A stretch of DNA of 64,000 bases. It comes from Nitrososphaerota archaeon (GTDB lineage Archaea > Thermoproteota > Nitrososphaeria > Nitrososphaerales > Nitrosopumilaceae). Shown here in pieces: positions 34,098 through 42,939 of this stretch. The number at the start of each line of letters is the position of its first letter. Position 1 is the stretch's first letter. The position numbers and the translations under genes are program-made. The DNA lies in NCBI GenBank assembly GCA_028867595.1, contig JAGWGB010000003.1, positions 50,094 through 114,093 on the forward strand, read 5' to 3'. The notes below the pieces were generated by a model, which saw only the letters and a list, made by a program, of their open reading frames with translations, was not told where the DNA came from and did not search any database.

Positions 34098-35384
34098 TTA
34101 CCAGCGGCTTCTTAAACCGTAATAGCTTCTGCCACCTTCGCGGCCACCGCCATACCTTCGTCGTCCATCTCCTCTTCTGTCATCGCTTCTTCTTCCCCAG
34201 CTGCGAGATCTGCCATATCCTCTCCTTTGCGGCATCTCTCTTTTCAATGGGTCAGGTATCTTTACCTCAATTCCAAGCTCTTTGTTTAGATCACGCATTG
34301 CAACCTTGGTTTGGCTTGAGATTGCCTTGAAATCCCCAATTGAAGAATATGAGACTAGTGTAATTGCTTTGCCCTTTGCACCAGCTCTTGCAGTTCGGCC
34401 TATCCTGTGAAAGTATACCATATCATGGCTTGGCACATCATAGTTTACGACAAGCGCAACTTCTGGAACATCGATTCCTCTTGCTGCAACATCAGTTGCG
34501 ACAAGAATGTCTGCCTTGCCTTTTCTGAACATGTACATGGCCTTGTCGCGTCTAAACTGAGACATGTCTCCTTGAATTGAGACAACTGTAAGCTTGCTTG
34601 CCTTTTCCAGCTCATGTGCCACTCTTCTTGTTCTGTCCTTGGTTGAGCAAAAGACAATTGTTTGGCCTGAAGGATTTTCTTTGATAAATTTCAGTAAATA
34701 GTCTGTCTTTTCCCTGTCCTTTATTACTAGAAATGCCTGCTCGATTCCCTCACCGCTGAGGTCATCTGCATCGATGAAGATTCTTTGTGGGTTTTTCATG
34801 TACTTTTCTGCAAGCATGAGAATCTCTGGCGGCATTGTTGCAGAAAACAGTGCGGTGATGTGTTGCTTTGGTACAAGGTCCAAGATGAATCGTATATCAT
34901 CAATGAATCCCATGTCAAACATTGTATCTGCTTCGTCAAGCACTACATACTTGACGTGATTTAGCTTCACAGAGCCTCGCTTTATGTGGTCGATCAGTCT
35001 ACCTGGGGTTGCAACAACAATCTCGACGCCGCGGTCAAGCTCGTCAAACTGTACATTGATGCTTTGTCCTCCATAGATTGTTACGTATCGTATTCCAGAA
35101 TTTCTTGAAAACTTTTGAATCTCGCCTGTTATCTGTACTGCAAGCTCTCTTGTTGGTGCAAGAATGATTGCTTGAATTCCACCTTTTGGAACAATTGTCT
35201 GAATTATTGGCAACGAAAAAGCTGCTGTCTTTCCCGTACCTGTATGCGCCTGTCCGATTACATCTTGCCCAGACAGCAATACTGGAATTGCTGCTGCTTG
35301 AATCGGAAACGGTTCATCAAAATGGATCTCACTTAGCGCTGTAAGTATTGGATTCTTTATCCCTAATTCTTCAAATCTTGTCAA
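34098..35384 (-). CDS. DEAD-box RNA helicase with RGG-like tail
   Basis: A 428-aa helicase: Q motif (PFPIQAAAIP), AHTGTGKT (motif I), PTRELA (Ia), DEAD box in VVLDEADTM, SATMP (III), DVAARGID (V) and HRIGRTARAG (VI). The last about 45 residues are Arg/Gly-rich (RRGYGRSRSWGRRSDD and YGGGREGG), an RNA-binding tail as in RhlE/cold-shock helicases. It likely remodels structured RNA or assists ribosome assembly. TTG start. Confidence 0.95.
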   Translation of the reverse strand: MTRFEELGIKNPILTALSEIHFDEPFPIQAAAIPVLLSGQDVIGQAHTGTGKTAAFSLPIIQTIVPKGGIQAIILAPTRELAVQITGEIQKFSRNSGIRYVTIYGGQSINVQFDELDRGVEIVVATPGRLIDHIKRGSVKLNHVKYVVLDEADTMFDMGFIDDIRFILDLVPKQHITALFSATMPPEILMLAEKYMKNPQRIFIDADDLSGEGIEQAFLVIKDREKTDYLLKFIKENPSGQTIVFCSTKDRTRRVAHELEKASKLTVVSIQGDMSQFRRDKAMYMFRKGKADILVATDVAARGIDVPEVALVVNYDVPSHDMVYFHRIGRTARAGAKGKAITLVSYSSIGDFKAISSQTKVAMRDLNKELGIEVKIPDPLKREMPQRRGYGRSRSWGRRSDDRRGDGRRRYGGGREGGRSYYGLRSRW

Positions 35385-35581
35385 CTTTAATCATCATCTT
35401 CTTTATTGAAACGACGGGAGAAATGTTTCGGTAAATTTCTGCCATTATTTTTGTTTAAGCTTCCTTATCGGCTCTATTAACTCTTTCCAAATTATTGAAA
35501 AAAAGTGTGTAATTTTTTAAAATTGTATAATCTCTTATCGCTATACGTGGCAAAGATTTGACCAATCGATATCATATACAT

Positions 35582-35590
35582 ACTTAAATG
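35582..35590 (+). promoter_or_regulatory. TATA box for the zinc-ribbon/PRC-barrel gene
   Basis: ACTTAAATG is centred about 25 nt before the ATG at 35612, the usual spacing of leaderless archaeal genes. Confidence 0.5.
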
Positions 35591-35611
35591 ACTTTTTTCT
35601 AGATTAGAGAC

Positions 35612-36325
35612 ATGAGCAGTGAATTACGCTTGAAAAAACTCAGAGGCTCTGGAGGATACGTAATGGCAACTGTTGATGACGAGCAGCAAAGAAAAGGAAA
35701 CCTCGGCGGACCAGATCTCTTCTTGGCTCCAATTGGCAGGCTAGATTCTGAAAAAATTTCAAAATACTATTGCAATACATGTGAGAAAGAATACGAGGGC
35801 AGTCCAAAGATAGAGTATGAATCACCAAACGAGGTGGTTGCAGAAAACTTGGTTCTTTTGGAAAAAGGTCAGTACATGTGCACTACATGTGGCTCCATAC
35901 TTGCAGAATACAGAAACTTTAGCAAGCCAAACGAAAAAGAAGATGTAGGTCTTGCAAGACCAGAGGCTGCAGCTCAGATGTATACTCCTCTAGCCGCAGA
36001 ACCCCAGCAGTCGTTTCAAGCACCAGCAAGCTCTGCAGTTCAGACGTTTAACTCAGTTACCGGACTTTCAGTATATGATTCTGAGGCAAGAAGAATTGGA
36101 GTCGTAAAAGAGATTGGAATTCAACCAGGACAGTCTGGCATTGTTCTTGTAATTACAAAAAATGATGGCACAAGCACTACAATCAAGTGGGAAGAGATAA
36201 GAAAGATAGGGGAGATTGTTCTGCTTGGAGGGCAAGTAAGCAACGACTCCAAGTGTTCCAGATGTGGAATTGCTAACAGCCCCGGCTCGAAATTCTGCGA
36301 AGGCTGTGGAAACAAGCTAAAGTAA
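35612..36325 (+). CDS. Zinc-ribbon / PRC-barrel-like protein
   Basis: A 237-aa protein with an N-terminal zinc-binding region (CNTCEKEY about 55-62; CTTCGSIL about 90-97), a Gln/Ala/Pro linker (about 115-150), a PRC-barrel-like beta domain (SVTGLSVYDSEARRIGVVKEIGI then the IKWEEIRKIGEIVLL strand), and a C-terminal zinc ribbon (CSRCGIANSPGSKFCEGCG). PRC barrels occur in RNA-processing and archaeal Cdv division proteins. No specific function can be assigned. It is followed 52 nt later by signal peptidase. Confidence 0.82.
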   Translation: MSSELRLKKLRGSGGYVMATVDDEQQRKGNLGGPDLFLAPIGRLDSEKISKYYCNTCEKEYEGSPKIEYESPNEVVAENLVLLEKGQYMCTTCGSILAEYRNFSKPNEKEDVGLARPEAAAQMYTPLAAEPQQSFQAPASSAVQTFNSVTGLSVYDSEARRIGVVKEIGIQPGQSGIVLVITKNDGTSTTIKWEEIRKIGEIVLLGGQVSNDSKCSRCGIANSPGSKFCEGCGNKLK

Positions 36326-36377
36326 TGTGACATTGTTAAGCAAGATTTATCTTACGAACTTTGAGGACAAATTATAA

Positions 36378-37013
36378 TTGAACCGCAGCGCCAAATCAGG
36401 TTTTGTAAAAGATATCATAATTGTTGTAATCGGCATTGCAATAATCTGGATCGGGTTGAGAGTAACATTTGGAACTGAGAATCCGTTCTATGTTGTATCA
36501 AGTGGAAGCATGGTACCAAACCTCAATGTCTTTGATGTGATTGTTGTAAACGGAAACATTCCCTTCAATCAGCTCAAGATTGGAGACATTATAGTTTTTC
36601 ATGCAGCGGCTGAAGACAAGGTAATAGTTCATCGTGTAGCCGAGATGCTAAGCCAGAATCCGCGCATAATTAGGACCAAAGGAGACGCAAATCCGGGCTC
36701 TATACCTGGAGTTGACTTTCCAATTGCACAGCAAAACTACATAGGCAAAGTCGTATACGTGGTACCGCAGATTGGATATGTTACAAGAATTCTCACTCCG
36801 CCCATCAACTATATCATAATAGCTGTAATAGTTGGAGTGATGATTGTGCGACAGTTTGGCAAGCCCAAGTCTGAAAGCGGTATTGCTTTCAAAGGTCCTC
36901 CGCCAGACAACAAGCCTGATGCAAGTGAGACCAAGATAGATTCAGAATACAGTTCTGGACAGGGCAAAGACACCAACCTTAGCTCTGATAAAAATCCTGA
37001 AAAGAAAGAATAG
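36378..37013 (+). CDS. Signal peptidase I (archaeal Sec11 type)
   Basis: A 211-aa membrane protease. Helix 1 spans about 11-28, the catalytic Ser44 is in SSGSMVPN, and a His85 in KVIVHRV takes the place of the bacterial Lys, as in archaeal and ER Sec11 enzymes. GDANPGSIPG is a further conserved box. A second helix spans about 142-160, then a long, charged, Lys/Ser-rich C-terminal tail. It removes signal peptides from secreted proteins such as those at 42940-47135 and the S-layer protein. TTG start. Confidence 0.92.
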   Translation: MNRSAKSGFVKDIIIVVIGIAIIWIGLRVTFGTENPFYVVSSGSMVPNLNVFDVIVVNGNIPFNQLKIGDIIVFHAAAEDKVIVHRVAEMLSQNPRIIRTKGDANPGSIPGVDFPIAQQNYIGKVVYVVPQIGYVTRILTPPINYIIIAVIVGVMIVRQFGKPKSESGIAFKGPPPDNKPDASETKIDSEYSSGQGKDTNLSSDKNPEKKE

Positions 37014-37017
37014 AGTT

Positions 37018-38526
37018 TTATTTTTTGCCGCTTATCTTAAAGACTCGCTGGAAATAGTCAGACATTTCTGGAGATTGAGGCGTATCGTCTTTTACATTTG
37101 CCAAGTTTTTGGCAAGCTGTTTTTTGTATTCCAGCTGCATCTGTCTTGCAATCTGAATTCTTTGTGCCTGCGGCGAGCCTGCACCGTGCATTGACTCTGT
37201 AAGATATCCTACTGCATTTCTTCCAAGCGTCATGTTCTCAATCAATCTCAATATTCTCATCCTGTCTTCAACATCGACACCCTTTCGTCCGCGCAAATAT
37301 TTTCGTAGTATTGGTCCAGTTTCTGGGTTTCGAAGATCTTTCTCAGATGGAAGTGTAACCATCAGGCCTCCTGCAATGTCTTGTGCAAGCCTTCCTATTT
37401 CATATGGGAATCGTGTAACGTTATGCTTGCATACGTTTGCCAGCATGTCGTCGTTTAGCCAGTTGCCTGACTTGGTGCGATGTGCTTGGTATGACGACGC
37501 CACGCCTGCTGCATAAATTGTCTCATTGAGGTGGGTCATCTCCACTAGCTTGTCACGTATGTGAGATACGTTTGGAATTCCGTTGTAATCAGAAATTGCG
37601 GCAGATGCCCCTATTAGTACGTCTCCAAGGCCTGTCTTGCATACATAGCTTCTCCTGTGGTAGCATGTGAATCGCTCAACTAGCATAGAGGCAAACTCAT
37701 ACTCGCCGTTCATGAATACATGTTCCCATGGAACAAATACGTTGTCAAAAATTATCATTGCCTCCTGGCCTGCAAACTTGGAGTTTCCTGAATCAAGATC
37801 TCCATCTTCCATGCTTCTTGTGTCACATGATTGTCGTCCATAGATGTACGTGATTCCCGGCGCATCTGCTGGGACTGCACCCACTACAGCATAGTCAACA
37901 TCGTTTTCTTGCAGCCTCATGGTTGGCATAAATATTATCCAGTGTGAATTTATGCATCCTGTCTGGTGGGCCTTGGCTCCCCTGACAACTATTCCCTTGT
38001 CATTTTTTTCAACAACACGCAAAAAGACATCAGGGTCTTCCTGCTCGTGCGGTGCCTTGCTCCTATCTCCCTTGGGGTCTGTCATGGCACCACCAATTAC
38101 AAAATTTTCAGACTGGATCATTTTGATAAATTCGACAAGCCTCTTGTGATAGCTTGTCTTGTGCTTTTCATCAATTTCAAATGTAACAGAATACAATGAG
38201 TTTAGCGCATCCATTCCGACGCAACGCTGAAAACATGTGCCTGTAAGCTGGCCCAACTTTCTTTGCATCTTGTTTTGGTTTACCAAGTCTTCTGCACTTT
38301 CTGCAATGTGTAAAAACCGGTTTACTTGGAGTCCGCTAATAGATGACTTGGCACTTGCAAGCTCGCCTTCGCTAACTGCTAGATCATAAGTTTCTGCCAC
38401 AGCATTGATCGAGGGACGAATCATCGGATGGTCGACTGGCTCTTTTACAAGTTCGCCAAAAAGGTAGACCTTCATCTTTCGGCCCTTGAGACTTTGGATG
38501 TACTCTGCCCCTGTCTTAATTGGCAT
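37018..38526 (-). CDS. abfD: 4-hydroxybutyryl-CoA dehydratase
   Basis: A 502-aa 4Fe-4S/FAD radical dehydratase that converts 4-hydroxybutyryl-CoA to crotonyl-CoA, the key step of the 3-hydroxypropionate/4-hydroxybutyrate carbon-fixation cycle. Cluster ligands are visible as Cys98 and Cys102 (TGTCFQRCVG), near the family's Cys99/Cys103, and as His290 and Cys296 (CYHRRSYVCKTG) near the remaining family ligands. The N-terminus MPIKTGAEYIQSLKGR is typical. The gene lies 48 nt downstream of the ADP-forming ligase that makes its precursor, as in Nitrosopumilus. Confidence 0.97.
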   Translation of the reverse strand: MPIKTGAEYIQSLKGRKMKVYLFGELVKEPVDHPMIRPSINAVAETYDLAVSEGELASAKSSISGLQVNRFLHIAESAEDLVNQNKMQRKLGQLTGTCFQRCVGMDALNSLYSVTFEIDEKHKTSYHKRLVEFIKMIQSENFVIGGAMTDPKGDRSKAPHEQEDPDVFLRVVEKNDKGIVVRGAKAHQTGCINSHWIIFMPTMRLQENDVDYAVVGAVPADAPGITYIYGRQSCDTRSMEDGDLDSGNSKFAGQEAMIIFDNVFVPWEHVFMNGEYEFASMLVERFTCYHRRSYVCKTGLGDVLIGASAAISDYNGIPNVSHIRDKLVEMTHLNETIYAAGVASSYQAHRTKSGNWLNDDMLANVCKHNVTRFPYEIGRLAQDIAGGLMVTLPSEKDLRNPETGPILRKYLRGRKGVDVEDRMRILRLIENMTLGRNAVGYLTESMHGAGSPQAQRIQIARQMQLEYKKQLAKNLANVKDDTPQSPEMSDYFQRVFKISGKK

Positions 38527-38573
38527 ATCTGCTATACCCTTTCAAAGCAATATAAATATTATAAGAGATTCTT

Positions 38574-40679
38574 CTAGGCAAGACCGATTCGCACATCAAC
38601 CACTTTGCATCCCTTGCCTTTTTCAAAGACAAGAACTGGATTGAGATCAAGTTCTTTTATCTCGTCAAAGTCAGTTACAAGCTGCGAAATCTTTTGGATG
38701 CATTCAGATAATTTTTGCGTGTCAGATGGCTTCTCTCCCCTTACACCCTGCAACAACTTGTTTGTCTTGATAGTTGAGATCATTTCTTCTGCTTCAGCAT
38801 TTGTGACAGGAGCAATTCTAAAAGTAACATCTTTGAGTACCTCGACATAAATTCCTCCCATTCCAAACATCACTACAGGTCCAAACCCTGGCTCTTGTTT
38901 TGAGCCAACAATTGTTTCTTTTCCACCTTTTATCATCTCCTGTACCAAGACTCCTTTGATTGTTGCTTTCTTGTCGTATTTCTTTGCGTTTTTGATTATT
39001 TCCTTGAATGCCTTCTTTACTTCTCGTGGGGTCTTGAGCCCTACCTTTACTCCTCCTGCGTCAGACTTGTGAATAATTTGTGGCGATGCAATCTTCATTA
39101 CAACTGGATAACCAATCTTTTTTGCAGCAGCGGCAGCCTCTCTATCTTTTGTTGCAAGAATGCTCTTTGGAAGTGGAACGCCATATGCCTTGAGCACTTC
39201 CTGGCCCTCCTCCTCTAGCAAGTTCTTTCGCCCCTCGGCTCGCACCTTGGCAAAAATCTTTTCTACTTGCTTTTTGTTTGCCTTGAACTCTTGCACCTTT
39301 CCCTCGTTTGCCTCAGACCACGTGGTGAATCGTACCATTGCCTTGAGTGCTCGAATTGCGCCCTCGGCATACTTGTAGTGCGGAATTCCGCCATCTGCAA
39401 GTATCTCCTTGTTCTTTATTCCCTCATCTAGGCCCATCAGGCTTGCAAGGATTGTCTTGTTGTATTTCTTTGAGACGTTTACTATGACCTCTGCAAGTTT
39501 GTTATAGTCAAGTGTCGCAGAAGGAGTGCACATTGCAATTACAGAGCCGACATTTTTGTGCGCAAGAACTAGGTTTAGCACATGATCAAACCTGTTGAAA
39601 TCTGCATCGCCCACTATATCGACTGGGTTTCTTGATGTGCCCCACGGCGGAATTACTGCATTTATCTGCGGTCTAATGTCCTCGATGTTTGCCATCTTTA
39701 TGCCAAGCTTGGAACATGCATCTGTTGAGATAATTGCAGGGCCTCCTGCATTGGAAACTATGACAAGGTCGCCCTTTGTCGGAAGCGGTTGTTTTGAAAA
39801 TGCGGTAGCATAATCGAAGAGCTCTTCCATGGAATCAACTCTTATTGCACCTGCCTGAGTGAGCAGCGCGTCATAAATTTCGTCAGAGCCCATCAGTGCA
39901 CCAGTGTGCGACATGGCAGCCTTTGCGCCCTCGGGGCTTCGCCCTGACTTTAATACAAGAACTGGTTTTTTGGCTTGGCTTAGCCTTGTTATTTGCTTGC
40001 ACACCTTGAGAAACTCTCTACCATTTGTCATGTCTTCAAGATACATGACAATCACCTTTGTCTGGTCATGTTCTGCCAACATCTTGAGCATGTCGACCTC
40101 GTTGAGGTCTACCTTGTTTCCCATGCTGATTACTGCAGAAAATCCAATTCCTTGTGCACTTGCATCCTCGACGAGTGCTGCACAGATGGCGCCGCTCTGC
40201 GAGACAAGTGCAATTCCGCCTGACTTGGGAGTAACTTTGAGAAAAGTAGAATTCATCATTGTCTGCGGAGCAAGGTTCATCACTCCAAGGCAGTTGGGTC
40301 CAATTATCCTGAGGCCATATTGCTTTGAGATCTCGGCAAGCCTTTGCTCAAGTTTTGCACCCTCTTCGTTTACCTCCTTGAACCCTGCAGTAATTACGAC
40401 GGCTCCCTTGATTCCTTTCTTGCCACACTCTTCAAGTACAGATGGAACAACATCATTTTTTGTAACTATCACTGCAAGGTCTATAGGTTCTGTAACATCA
40501 AGAACTGTCTTGAATGCCTTTTTGTCAAAAACAGTTTCTCGAGTTGGGCTGATAGGAAAGATCTTTCCTGTGTACCCTTTGATAATATTTGACGTGATTG
40601 CGCGTCCCACACTTCCTTCCTTGTCGGACGCACCAACTATAGCAATTGATTTTGGCGAGAGAAAGAAAGACTCGGTCAT
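38574..40679 (-). CDS. ADP-forming acyl-CoA ligase, probably 4-hydroxybutyrate-CoA ligase
   Basis: A 701-aa fused alpha-beta enzyme of the ADP-forming acetyl-CoA synthetase/succinyl-CoA ligase group. It has the N-terminal CoA-binding Rossmann domain (SIAIVGASDKEGSVG, about 11-25), phospho-His site SHTGALMGSDE (about 257), a ligase-CoA domain, and a C-terminal ATP-grasp domain from about 470 (KIASPQIIHKSDAGGVKVG). Position next to abfD points to activation of 4-hydroxybutyrate with ATP giving ADP, an energy-saving thaumarchaeal variant of the cycle. Other acids (acetate, 3-hydroxypropionate) cannot be excluded from sequence alone. Confidence 0.9.
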   Translation of the reverse strand: MTESFFLSPKSIAIVGASDKEGSVGRAITSNIIKGYTGKIFPISPTRETVFDKKAFKTVLDVTEPIDLAVIVTKNDVVPSVLEECGKKGIKGAVVITAGFKEVNEEGAKLEQRLAEISKQYGLRIIGPNCLGVMNLAPQTMMNSTFLKVTPKSGGIALVSQSGAICAALVEDASAQGIGFSAVISMGNKVDLNEVDMLKMLAEHDQTKVIVMYLEDMTNGREFLKVCKQITRLSQAKKPVLVLKSGRSPEGAKAAMSHTGALMGSDEIYDALLTQAGAIRVDSMEELFDYATAFSKQPLPTKGDLVIVSNAGGPAIISTDACSKLGIKMANIEDIRPQINAVIPPWGTSRNPVDIVGDADFNRFDHVLNLVLAHKNVGSVIAMCTPSATLDYNKLAEVIVNVSKKYNKTILASLMGLDEGIKNKEILADGGIPHYKYAEGAIRALKAMVRFTTWSEANEGKVQEFKANKKQVEKIFAKVRAEGRKNLLEEEGQEVLKAYGVPLPKSILATKDREAAAAAKKIGYPVVMKIASPQIIHKSDAGGVKVGLKTPREVKKAFKEIIKNAKKYDKKATIKGVLVQEMIKGGKETIVGSKQEPGFGPVVMFGMGGIYVEVLKDVTFRIAPVTNAEAEEMISTIKTNKLLQGVRGEKPSDTQKLSECIQKISQLVTDFDEIKELDLNPVLVFEKGKGCKVVDVRIGLA

Positions 40680-40736
40680 TTGAACGAGATGGGTTCAAGG
40701 TTTTATCTATAATAAGTTATCCGCGATCTTTTCAGG

Positions 40737-41093
40737 TTAGCTTCCAAGCATTTTTCCTGCCAAGTTTTCATTTCTTGGAATCCACTTTATCGCAATTCCT
40801 TTGTATTTTCCAATGAGATTCCAGGCCTCCATCGCAAGCAACCTAAGCTGTTCGTTGTTTATTGCAAACTCGTGGTTTAGCTGCGATACAGTATTTTTAG
40901 AATCGCTATAAATTACAATTTCCTCAGTCGAGCCTAGGTATTTTTTTAGTACGGAAATTATTGCTTTGTACTCGGCTTGGTTGTTTGTTATGCCGGGCTC
41001 TTTTTGGTAGAACGACTCGCCTGTCTCCTTTACAAAAAATCCAAATCCAGAGGCAGGTCCTCCAGAGCCGTCAACAAAGATGGAAAGCGTCAT
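40737..41093 (-). CDS. RNase HI-like protein with altered active site
   Basis: A 118-aa RNase H-fold protein. Catalytic-type residues Asp8 (FVDGSGG), Glu41 (NNQAEYKA) and Asp64 (YSDSK) are present. The fourth acidic residue, normally in an A-D-x-x-A motif after the final helix, is replaced by Gly113 (NLAGKMLGS), and the C-terminus ends right there. It may still cleave RNA in RNA/DNA hybrids with three acids, or have turned into a binding protein. The ATG at 41093 is used rather than the GTG at 41108, since the conserved first strand begins just after it. Confidence 0.82.
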   Translation of the reverse strand: MTLSIFVDGSGGPASGFGFFVKETGESFYQKEPGITNNQAEYKAIISVLKKYLGSTEEIVIYSDSKNTVSQLNHEFAINNEQLRLLAMEAWNLIGKYKGIAIKWIPRNENLAGKMLGS

Positions 41094-41202
41094 GGTATAC
41101 AATACCACCTATGCGTTTTATTGGTGTTGGGAAATTCTTGCCAAGCTTGAAATGATTTTCGCATTGTACAGGACCTGTTTTATCAAGTAGCAAATAAAGC
41201 AT

Positions 41203-41487
41203 CTACTCTAGTGTTATCTTCAACAGTATCAGAATTCCTGCAAGCTCTGCAACATAGATGGCTAGCAAGTATGGCAAAAGCGCCAGTGCATAAAGCTCCA
41301 TCATTGAGAAATATGCATAAACTGTGATTGCGTTGTGCAGAAAAAGCAGGCCTGCAAAAAATATCATCCCAAGAGGGAGCTGTGCTTTTGTCTTTGAATA
41401 TATGCTTCCAAAGACCTTCATGAGAATTCCTAGCGCTACCATGTTGGCGCCAGAGACCACCGTGCTTGCAGTCATTAAGAGTTCCAT
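41203..41487 (-). CDS. Small three-helix membrane protein
   Basis: A 94-aa protein with three hydrophobic helices (VVSGANMVALGILMKVFGSI, the GMIFFAGLLFLHNAITVYAYF segment, and ALLPYLLAIYVAELAGILILL). It is unrecognised. The ATG at 41487 or the one at 41499 could be used. It follows the HTH regulator by 14-26 nt on the same strand; regulator/small-membrane-protein pairs like this often form a sensing unit, though nothing here proves interaction. Confidence 0.75.
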   Translation of the reverse strand: MELLMTASTVVSGANMVALGILMKVFGSIYSKTKAQLPLGMIFFAGLLFLHNAITVYAYFSMMELYALALLPYLLAIYVAELAGILILLKITLE

Positions 41488-41513
41488 TTGAAAAAACATT
41501 CACCTTGCAGAGC

Positions 41514-41816
41514 TTATTTACTTTTTTCCAATTTGGTTACAATTTCGTCAAATGCTTCAATATTGACCTCAAGAAAAGTAGATAGAAAATAGGTAGCACC
41601 ATATTTTTCCCCGACTCGGGTTATGAGATTATTTTTTTCAAGGACTCCTATATGGTGCTGGATTGCCTTGTAGTCAAGGCCAAGTTCCTTTGCAAGTTGG
41701 TTTGCGTTAAGCGGTTTTTGGCGGATTACGGAGATTAGCCTCATTCGGTTCATGCCGCCCTTTGATCCCATGAATACAAACCAGAGAAGGCGCTTTGCAT
41801 AAGGGTCGGCAGGCAT
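41514..41816 (-). CDS. ArsR-like winged-helix transcriptional regulator
   Basis: A 100-aa winged helix-turn-helix protein. The recognition region is RQKPLNANQLAKELGLDYKAIQHHIGVLEKNNLI, followed by a short wing (TRVGEKYGATYFLS). No metal-binding Cys/His cluster of classical ArsR is present, so the signal is unknown. It is upstream of and probably co-transcribed with the three-helix membrane protein, which may be its sensor or target. Confidence 0.88.
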   Translation of the reverse strand: MPADPYAKRLLWFVFMGSKGGMNRMRLISVIRQKPLNANQLAKELGLDYKAIQHHIGVLEKNNLITRVGEKYGATYFLSTFLEVNIEAFDEIVTKLEKSK

Positions 41817-41906
41817 TGTATGCCTTGCTATACCACTAGCTAATTAAAACATCTCATGTTTGTTTTCTTGAAAATTGTTGTTACATATCATCAGTAAACT
41901 GATAAA

Positions 41907-42809
41907 TTGGATAAAGGACAACTAGAATTGATGTTAAACTATGACTATCCACTTTACAGGCCGCCGTCTGAGGCCAAGTCGCTAATCTTTCAGGTAACCC
42001 TTGGGTGCTCGTTTAACAAGTGCTCGTACTGCGACATGTACAGGACAAAAGAGTATCAGGAAAGGCCCTGGGAGGAGATAAAGATGGAAATTGACATTGC
42101 TGCAAAACACATGCCAGAAACGCAGAGAATATTTCTTGCAGACGGGGATGCGCTAAACCTCGCAACTGATAGGTTGATTCAGATCTTAGACTATATTCGC
42201 GCCAAGTTTCCAAGCCTTGAGAGAGTCTCGTGCTATGCAATGCCAAAAAACATTTTGGAAAAATCTCCAGAAGACTTGAAAAAACTCCATGATGCCGGGC
42301 TTGGTATGTTTTACATTGGAATTGAGACAGGCTCTGATATCATACTGAAAAAGATTACCAAAGGAGCGACAAGCCAGACAATCATCAAGGCGTGCCAAAA
42401 AGCAAAAGATTCTGGATATACAATATCATGCATGGTAATTTTGGGCTTGGGCGGAAAGAGTTACTCGAAACAGCACATAGAAGAGACTGCAAAAATACTA
42501 AGCGTTACATCGCCTCACTATGTCGGGGCCCTGACCCTTCACCTTGACAATGGAATACATGATGAGTTCTTGGAAAAATTTAAAGAGCCCTTTTTGCCAA
42601 TTGATGACGCAGATGCGCTCGATGAACTAGAGTCTCTTGTAAGCAAGATTGAACCGTCAAGCCCTGTAGTCTTTCGTGCAAACCACGGGTCAAACGCATA
42701 TCCAATAGGTGGGACATTCCCTCAAGAAAAGCAAAGCATGCTTGAAAAGATCTCGTACCTGAGGCAGCATCCGGAACTTTGCAGGCCAATTGGTTTTAGA
42801 GGATTTTAA
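41907..42809 (+). CDS. Radical SAM protein
   Basis: A 300-aa radical SAM enzyme. The 4Fe-4S motif is C34-x4-C39-x2-C42 (GCSFNKCSYCDMY), one residue longer in the first gap than the standard Cx3Cx2C; this GC-xx-N-x-C-xx-C-x-MY variant is known in some radical SAM families. The barrel continues with GIETGSDIILKKITKG. The C-terminus has a FRANHGSNAYPIGGTFPQ motif. The substrate is unknown. TTG start, or ATG at 41931, which still precedes the motif. Confidence 0.87.
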   Translation: MDKGQLELMLNYDYPLYRPPSEAKSLIFQVTLGCSFNKCSYCDMYRTKEYQERPWEEIKMEIDIAAKHMPETQRIFLADGDALNLATDRLIQILDYIRAKFPSLERVSCYAMPKNILEKSPEDLKKLHDAGLGMFYIGIETGSDIILKKITKGATSQTIIKACQKAKDSGYTISCMVILGLGGKSYSKQHIEETAKILSVTSPHYVGALTLHLDNGIHDEFLEKFKEPFLPIDDADALDELESLVSKIEPSSPVVFRANHGSNAYPIGGTFPQEKQSMLEKISYLRQHPELCRPIGFRGF

Positions 42810-42939
42810 AAATCAGCAGCCAATACATGCGTGGTGGCAGTTTGCCAAAAATGCAAGCGCCCAAGTTATTAACTCTAGCATGATCTGTCGTAGCCATCCA
42901 CGTATAAAAAACTAGTGCGTGTTTCCTCAAGTTGCAGAT

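Noticed and set aside
39904-40683. A 259-aa plus-strand frame opposite the ADP-forming ligase.
   Set aside because: It lies wholly within a gene with clear domain motifs and has no recognisable domain of its own.
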